A program made the position numbers and the translations under genes. Positions 59,211-64,000 of a stretch of DNA of 64,000 bases are shown here, piece after piece. Below the pieces are notes generated by a model. That model had not been told where the DNA came from. It worked only from the letters and a program-made list of their open reading frames with translations, and made no database searches. The stretch is taken from assembly GCF_000425205.1 (NCBI RefSeq), contig NZ_AULI01000011.1, positions 62,001 to 126,000 of the forward strand, read 5' to 3'. Source of the stretch: Pontibacillus halophilus JSM 076056 = DSM 19796. GTDB lineage: Bacteria; Bacillota; Bacilli; Bacillales; BH030062. The stretch's first letter is position 1, and every line of letters starts with the position of its first letter.

Positions 59211-59966
59211 ATGGTTAAAAAATTCTTAGGCATTATTAGTGTAGTTGCTTTACTGTTCATTATGACTGCTTGTGGAGAAGAAGAGTCAAGCAGCAGTGAA
59301 GAAGTGAAAGAATCAGAGGCTGTATCCGATTCGTCCGGAGGTTCAGATGAATCCTCTAAATCAGAAGAGCAGAGTGAACACAATCATGACCATGATCACG
59401 ACCATAGCCATGCACATGATGAAGAAGCACAACGCATTTATGATGGTTACTTTGAAGATGATCAAGTGAAGGATCGTCAACTATCTGATTGGGCAGGAGA
59501 TTGGCAATCCGTATACCCACACCTTCAGGATGGGACACTCGATGAAGTTTTCTCTCATAAGGCTGAAGATGACAGTGATAGGACAGCAGAAGAATATAAA
59601 GAGTATTATAAAGTTGGCTATGAGACAGATGTGGAACGTATTGTCATTGAAGACAATAACGTAACGTTCTTCGAAAATGGCGAAGAGTCTACTGGGGAGT
59701 ATAATTACAATGGATATGAAATACTTACCTACGAAGCGGGAAATAGAGGGGTACGTTACATATTTAAGCTAACTGAAGAGTCTCAAGACCTCCCTCAATA
59801 TATCCAATTTAGTGACCACAGCATCAATCCAACCGATGCGGACCACTATCACCTGTACTGGGGCAATGACCGTGAAGCGCTATTGGATGAAGTCACAAAC
59901 TGGCCAACCTATTATCCATCAGAAATGGACGGTCATGAAATCGCACATGAGATGATGAAGCATTAA
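59211..59966 (+). CDS. zinT: ZinT/YodA-type zinc-binding lipoprotein
   Basis: 251 residues. Lipobox FIMTAC (Cys about 20), then a Ser/Glu/Asp-rich linker and a His-rich stretch HNHDHDHDHSHAHD (about 57-70) that should bind zinc. The ZinT domain follows: LSDWAGDWQSVYPHLQDGTLDEVF, RYIFKLTE, YIQFSDHSINPTDADHYHLYWG. It scavenges zinc at the cell surface, normally feeding a ZnuABC-type importer, which is not in the window. Two Zur boxes overlap the promoter, so it should be expressed under zinc shortage. AAGGAGGAGAAACA precedes the ATG. Confidence 0.92.
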   Translation: MVKKFLGIISVVALLFIMTACGEEESSSSEEVKESEAVSDSSGGSDESSKSEEQSEHNHDHDHDHSHAHDEEAQRIYDGYFEDDQVKDRQLSDWAGDWQSVYPHLQDGTLDEVFSHKAEDDSDRTAEEYKEYYKVGYETDVERIVIEDNNVTFFENGEESTGEYNYNGYEILTYEAGNRGVRYIFKLTEESQDLPQYIQFSDHSINPTDADHYHLYWGNDREALLDEVTNWPTYYPSEMDGHEIAHEMMKH

Positions 59967-60008
59967 GGGTCACTGACCCTATATAATCATGACCATTACT
60001 TCATAAAT

Positions 60009-60045
60009 AAGCTGAGGACCGATTTTGGTCTTCAGCTTATTTTAG
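60009..60045 (+). terminator. Terminator of zinT
   Basis: AAGCTGAGGACC pairs with GGTCTTCAGCTT (one G-U) around gatttt, followed by attttag. Confidence 0.85.
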
Positions 60046-60161
60046 ATTTGTAGAATATTTTTTGTACCTGGCCCAGAAGTTCGATTACCTATGTCACAAC
60101 TCAATTATGGGGTTGCCTTACACTTATGAAAGAAGCAACTGGTCTCCCAGCCGCTTCTTCC

Positions 60162-61529
60162 CTATCCATTCATTTCGTTCGTTGTCGGTCGTTGATGATA
60201 TACCCCACTCCGGACACGCTTTCGAACCGTTACAAACAATCCAATCGCAACGAGTGCCTCCGCTACTGGAACAGACAACCACACACCAGAAATGCCGAAC
60301 CCTTTAGGCAGAATCCAAAGGAAGAAAAGCATGAGGATAAAGCTTCTTAGCACAATGATGAAGATAGATGGTCGAATCTGGCCAATCGATTGGAAATACG
60401 TCATATAAATAAAGTTAAAGCCCATGAACAGATAGGCGATAAAGAAAAGACGAATCCCTTGTATCGCTAGGTCTTTAATTGCTTGTGACTCGAGTCCAAA
60501 TAACGTAATCAGAAGCGGTGCAGCCAACAGACCGATTGCAAAGAGGCTGACACCTAGGATGAGTGCTGCCCGTTCACCAATCTCAACGCTTCGTTTAATT
60601 CGATCGCTTTGCCGAGCGCCGTAATAGAAGCTAATCATTGGTTGTAAGGCAGATTCAATGCCAAAGAAAGATAAGAACATAAACCCATGCAAGTAGTTAA
60701 TGACAGAAAAGGCAGCCACACCTTCTGTTCCAGCTAATCCTACTACAGCAAGGTTGTATCCGGTCACAAAGACAAGCATTCCCATTTCTGCAAGGTAACT
60801 TGGGAAGCCAATTGAGAAAATACTGCGTAACGACTTCCACGACCAGCGAAACGCGAACGCCCTTAACTTTGTCCCCTTCTTCATGAAGTGCGTCAGGATT
60901 ACAAGTAGACCAATCCCTTCGGCAATCACAGTCCCAATTGCGGCACCCTTCACACCAAGTTCAAGAACGAATATCATGTAGTAGTTTAACCCAATATTTG
61001 AAACCGCCGTTACAGCAAGAGAAATCATAGATAGCCTCGGACTTCCATCGTTCCGAACGAAGATACTAATCAACTGCTGCAAAGCCATCAGCCAACCAAA
61101 TAGGAACATAATGGCTAAATAATCAATTACGTAAGGGAGCGTATCTTCATTTGCCCCTAATATACCCGCAATTTCCCCCACATTGAAGTACCCGACCCCA
61201 CCAATTAGTAGTACGAGCACAACGGTAGTGAACACGGACAAGGAAAAGACACTCCTCGCTTCCGTATCTGCTCCTGAACCTACGTGCATGGAATAGAGCG
61301 TACCCCCACCGATTCCAATCCATAGCGAGATCGATAGGAGCAAGGAGAAGACAGGCATCGCAAGGTTCACACTCCCGAGCGCTACAGAGCCAACTCCGTT
61401 ACCAACGAAAATCCCATCAATTAAGATGTTCACTGACATAAGCATTAGTCCGAATAATGAAGGGATAAAGTAGTGGAAAAACACGCGACGAACGGGTTGA
61501 TTTCTTAATAGATCGTGTGTCTCATTCAT
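60162..61529 (-). CDS. MATE-family efflux transporter
   Basis: 455 residues, twelve membrane helices in two repeats. MATE blocks: IPSLFGLMLMSVNILIDGIFVGNGVG and SIGFPSYLAEMGMLVFVTGYNLAVVG. It exports cationic drugs or dyes using Na+ or H+; MepA-like in layout. Preceded by a MerR-type promoter, so expression is ligand-induced. The upstream MerR gene lies in the same direction. Confidence 0.92.
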   Translation of the reverse strand: MNETHDLLRNQPVRRVFFHYFIPSLFGLMLMSVNILIDGIFVGNGVGSVALGSVNLAMPVFSLLLSISLWIGIGGGTLYSMHVGSGADTEARSVFSLSVFTTVVLVLLIGGVGYFNVGEIAGILGANEDTLPYVIDYLAIMFLFGWLMALQQLISIFVRNDGSPRLSMISLAVTAVSNIGLNYYMIFVLELGVKGAAIGTVIAEGIGLLVILTHFMKKGTKLRAFAFRWSWKSLRSIFSIGFPSYLAEMGMLVFVTGYNLAVVGLAGTEGVAAFSVINYLHGFMFLSFFGIESALQPMISFYYGARQSDRIKRSVEIGERAALILGVSLFAIGLLAAPLLITLFGLESQAIKDLAIQGIRLFFIAYLFMGFNFIYMTYFQSIGQIRPSIFIIVLRSFILMLFFLWILPKGFGISGVWLSVPVAEALVAIGLFVTVRKRVRSGVYHQRPTTNEMNG

Positions 61530-61563
61530 GATGGATGGCCTCCTAAATAACTTGATAAGGCTA

Positions 61564-61594
61564 AGTGTAAACCTTCAAGCTACTTGAAGGTCAA
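61564..61594 (-). promoter_or_regulatory. MerR-type promoter/operator of the MATE gene
   Basis: Minus strand TTGACC (61594-61589), 19-base spacer, TACACT (61569-61564). The spacer is filled by the palindrome ACCTTCAAG-nnn-CTTGAAGGT (61571-61591). The overlong spacer is the hallmark of promoters untwisted by MerR activators, as for bmr and blt. Confidence 0.88.
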
Positions 61595-61600
61595 TACCAT

Positions 61601-62434
61601 TTAGCGAGAAATCCGAACCGCTATAACCGTTACATAGTCCTCTGGGTCTAGAACAATTGAGTCGTCCAACATCGCGATTTCAATCAGCGGTCCAATCCGC
61701 TCATAAGCTTCTCTTTCCAGTTCATGCAGTAACGTATCATAGCCTTCTTTAATGGATGCATAAGAACCTTTATAAGGGTAACAGGCATACCACCCTTCTT
61801 CTAAATACGCCTGCTCCTCCTTCCACGCTTCTCCATGGTGTAGTTCGAACACACCCTTATACTTCAAGCGCGTCCGTCCATCCAAGCTGGCCTCATCAAC
61901 CATCGTTCCAATATCACCAGAGAAAAAGCCGTTGTATTCCATGGATGGGGACGACAACTGCTCCATCTCCTGCACGTACAAATCTCCAAGTTCATCAATC
62001 AAGTCAATGGGCTCATTATAGTATAGAAAGGTAATAGGACGTCTCGGATAGTACTTGATGAATAGGCCAGGCTCTTCAACTAGCTCCAATCCCTCATCTA
62101 TAGTTGAGAGTTTCCCCTCAATTTTCATGGCCACCCGCTTCATCCGCTGGATTTCCTCCTGCACTTCTTGAAGCTTCTTCTCCAATAACACCTTTGTATT
62201 TTGAGGAGTGCGTTGATCCAACTGCGCTTTTATATCTTTCAACGTGAAGCCGTTCTTACGTAGAAAGATAATCGTATCGAGCACCACGAACTGATCAACC
62301 GAGTAGTACCGGTATTGATTCTCAGGGTCTGTTTCTGACGGCTGAAAGAGACCGATTTCATCGTAATACCTAAGCGTCGATTGTGGAATCATGAATAACT
62401 TTGAGACTTCTCCCACTTTAAACTGCCGTTTCAT
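61601..62434 (-). CDS. MerR-family multidrug-responsive activator (BmrR/BltR type)
   Basis: About 277 residues. The N-terminal winged helix is KVGEVSKLFMIPQSTLRYYDEIGLFQPS, followed by a coiled coil (LLEKKLQEVQEEIQRMKR) and a C-terminal GyrI-like ligand domain (about 130-277; IKYYPRRPITFLYY, GWYACYPYKGSY). It should sense hydrophobic cations and activate the adjacent MATE pump. The ATG at 62434 is used; an in-frame GTG upstream overlaps the AAGGAG ribosome site. Confidence 0.9.
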   Translation of the reverse strand: MKRQFKVGEVSKLFMIPQSTLRYYDEIGLFQPSETDPENQYRYYSVDQFVVLDTIIFLRKNGFTLKDIKAQLDQRTPQNTKVLLEKKLQEVQEEIQRMKRVAMKIEGKLSTIDEGLELVEEPGLFIKYYPRRPITFLYYNEPIDLIDELGDLYVQEMEQLSSPSMEYNGFFSGDIGTMVDEASLDGRTRLKYKGVFELHHGEAWKEEQAYLEEGWYACYPYKGSYASIKEGYDTLLHELEREAYERIGPLIEIAMLDDSIVLDPEDYVTVIAVRISR

Positions 62435-62459
62435 TCTCTTCACTCCTTATATGTACGTT

Positions 62460-62918
62460 CTAAAGGAATTCTGCGTCGTTCCATTCTGCATGTCGTACAC
62501 CTAGCTGCTCAAACGGGAGGTCCTCTTCGCTCATTTGCACAAATGCAACCAGTTTCACTTGCTCTAACAACAATTCCCAAGCCGCGGCTTGAATGGTATC
62601 CAGTATGGCATGAGCAACGGGAGGGAATTGTTCCGCAAATCGATCATAATGCGTAAACACCAACAGGATTCCCCCTCCTTCAGCTTCTAGTTCAGTCAAG
62701 CAATCATGCAGTGCATGTAGGTTGTTGCCATAATAGTCCGGGAAATGAAGGGTAGTGGCTAAATCTCTATGGTAGTTACACTCATCCCAAAGCCTACAGT
62801 CAAACGTGTAGACAGTAAATCCCTCATTCATAAGTTCTTCCTGATAGCGATGCAGGACCTGATTTTCACGATACTTCTTTACCGAACCAGTCAACATAAG
62901 TTGCTTCCATGTATCCAT
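62460..62918 (-). CDS. Barstar-family (RNase inhibitor) protein
   Basis: About 152 residues, with the barstar pattern VYTFDCRLWDECNYHRDLA and LHFPDYYGNNLHALHDCL. Barstars block barnase-type RNases. No barnase or polymorphic-toxin gene lies nearby, so it is an orphan immunity gene or protects against neighbours' toxins. The first ~40 residues and the C-terminal tail extend beyond the usual 90-residue domain. The ATG at 62918 follows AAGGTGAT. It lies just upstream of the MerR gene. Confidence 0.85.
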   Translation of the reverse strand: MDTWKQLMLTGSVKKYRENQVLHRYQEELMNEGFTVYTFDCRLWDECNYHRDLATTLHFPDYYGNNLHALHDCLTELEAEGGGILLVFTHYDRFAEQFPPVAHAILDTIQAAAWELLLEQVKLVAFVQMSEEDLPFEQLGVRHAEWNDAEFL

Positions 62919-62977
62919 TTCATCACCTTCCTCCACTATAGCATCCCACGGATCCGAATTCGTTTTCACACGCAGAA

Positions 62978-63007
62978 AATGCCAGGCCCTTTACTGAACC
63001 TGGCATT
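62978..63007 (-). terminator. Terminator of the MFS gene
   Basis: AATGCCAGG and CCTGGCATT form a perfect 9-bp stem on the minus strand, followed by ttctg. Confidence 0.75.
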
Positions 63008-63011
63008 CCTC

Positions 63012-64000
63012 TTATTGCGATGGAAGCGTCTCATCTAACCTTGTTGCAGCAACCACCCCAGCAAGGAATGGAAGCAACGCGACAAGTCCGATTGCCCATT
63101 CAACGCTTAATAAATCGGTGAGTAGACCGGCGAATAGTGCACCGAATGCATACCCACTGTCTCGCCAAAAGCGATAAACACCCATGGCTGAAGCACGCCA
63201 AGCTGGGCCTGCGACGTCGCTAATCGACGCTTGCAACGTCGGGTACACCATGGCGGTCCCGAGCCCTAATAGAACGGCGGCAATCACCCATAAGCTGTAC
63301 CCATTCACAGTTAAGACCATCCATAACGAAAACGCTTGAAGCCACATCCCTCCAACAATGAGCTTCTTCCTTCCTATGCGGTCGCTTATGGTGCCCGTGA
63401 AGAGCTGGAAGAAGCCCCAAGCAGCGGGATACACCGCCACTATCAGGCCAATCTCGCTTACAGATAGTCCGACTCCTGTAAAGAACAGCGGGAAGAGCCC
63501 CCAAGCCATACCATCTTTAAGGTTCGTGCTTAAGCCGGCGAACGTATTGCTCGACAAGTTTTTATTCCCATACGTTGTGAGCTTGAACACCTCTCGGGCT
63601 GGCTTTTTCTCCTCACTCTTAGTGGACAACTGCGCTTGAGCTTTCATATGAGCGCTCGTATCCGTGATGAATAGCGATAATAAGAAGCCAATGACCACGA
63701 TGACAATGCCTACATAGAATGGTTCAGGGCGATTCGAGAAATTTGTCGCAATTAACCCTGATAAAGCCGCCATTGCCGCGACCCCGATATAGCCAGCGAA
63801 CTCATTCATTCCCACCGCAAAGCCTCTTTCTGCCGGCTTTGCCAAGTCTATCTTCATGTTCACTGTCATCGACCAAGCAAGACCTTGATTCAAGCCAAGG
63901 AAGATGTTCGCAACGACGACCATCCACCACGCATCTGCGAAAATGACGAGCAATGGCACAACAATTCCGAAGCCCCAGCCAATTAGAAGCACCTTTTTCC
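63012..64000 (-). CDS. MFS transporter (partial, 5' end beyond right edge)
   Basis: At least 329 residues in the window; the frame stays open to the edge, so the first ~70 residues are missing. Nine or ten membrane helices are visible. The MFS cytoplasmic-loop motif is GTISDRIGRKKLIVGGMWLQ. Segments such as VYPTLQASISDVAGPAWRASAMGVYRFWRDSGYAFGALF point to a drug- or metabolite-efflux type; the split motif pieces here are YPTLQASISDV and GVYRFWRDSGYA. Substrate unknown. Confidence 0.88.
   Translation of the reverse strand, partial: KKVLLIGWGFGIVVPLLVIFADAWWMVVVANIFLGLNQGLAWSMTVNMKIDLAKPAERGFAVGMNEFAGYIGVAAMAALSGLIATNFSNRPEPFYVGIVIVVIGFLLSLFITDTSAHMKAQAQLSTKSEEKKPAREVFKLTTYGNKNLSSNTFAGLSTNLKDGMAWGLFPLFFTGVGLSVSEIGLIVAVYPAAWGFFQLFTGTISDRIGRKKLIVGGMWLQAFSLWMVLTVNGYSLWVIAAVLLGLGTAMVYPTLQASISDVAGPAWRASAMGVYRFWRDSGYAFGALFAGLLTDLLSVEWAIGLVALLPFLAGVVAATRLDETLPSQ

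Noticed and set aside
1-64000. CRISPR arrays, tRNA or rRNA genes, insertion sequences, prophage
   Set aside because: No regularly spaced repeats, no cloverleaf or rRNA blocks, and no transposase or phage structural genes were recognised on either strand.

Overview
The window looks like the chromosome of a Gram-positive endospore-former of the Bacillaceae (Bacillus in the broad sense). Evidence: strong AGGAGG-type ribosome sites, frequent TTG and GTG starts, compact T-rich terminators, a ComQ-ComX-ComP-ComA pheromone locus, YtrA-type GntR, YolD, a class D sortase and B. subtilis-type WalR, SigB, LexA, Zur and Fur sites. A betaine-type transporter behind a SigB-like promoter and several very acidic exported proteins would suit a salt-tolerant species, but that is inference. 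No rRNA, tRNA, IS element, phage or CRISPR was seen.

Layout. 1-10.3 kb: an exopolysaccharide-type locus read leftward (membrane glycosidase-like protein, HEAT protein, processive glycosyltransferase, pseudo-receiver, UDP-HexNAc dehydrogenase, then glmS running off the edge), with a divergent secreted protein made of two TIM-barrel-like copies. 10.4-14.6 kb: a complete comQXPA quorum-sensing locus, including a 57-residue ComX precursor and a terminator between comX and comP. 14.9-16.9 kb: a holin-like pair divergent from lrgAB. 17-24 kb: VOC protein, lipoprotein, DUF4269-like protein, a ytrA-type regulator with ABC transporter, a WalR-box LysM/3D protein, a cold-shock protein, and a sortase with its probable single substrate. 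24-32.7 kb: trhO, RluA-type pseudouridine synthase, SigB-promoter BCCT transporter, alcohol dehydrogenase, ArsR-SDR pair, CGNR regulator and trxA.

33-38.5 kb: an AT-rich secreted S1-type protease with an unusual start, then a ketone-body type operon (scoA-scoB-GntP permease-thiolase). 38.6-41 kb: GT2, cupin and GAF-STAS proteins. 41.4-45.2 kb: a Fur-box siderophore-iron operon. 45.3-48 kb: psd, a LexA-box YolD protein and small genes. 48-53.8 kb: a LacI-controlled alpha-glucoside regulon with three matching operators.

54-58.1 kb is the most unusual part: a tightly coupled cluster in which four consecutive proteins, one of them a P1B-type ATPase, each carry an HxxPGRxRL HMA-like domain in place of the CxxC metal-binding domain. 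It is followed by two small proteins. After it come a replication-type HTH protein, a Zur-controlled zinT, a MATE pump with its MerR regulator and a textbook 19-bp-spacer promoter, a barstar-like protein and an MFS transporter cut by the right edge.

Functional calls rest on motifs and family knowledge read by eye; no database search was run. Regulatory sites are pattern matches and none is experimentally shown.
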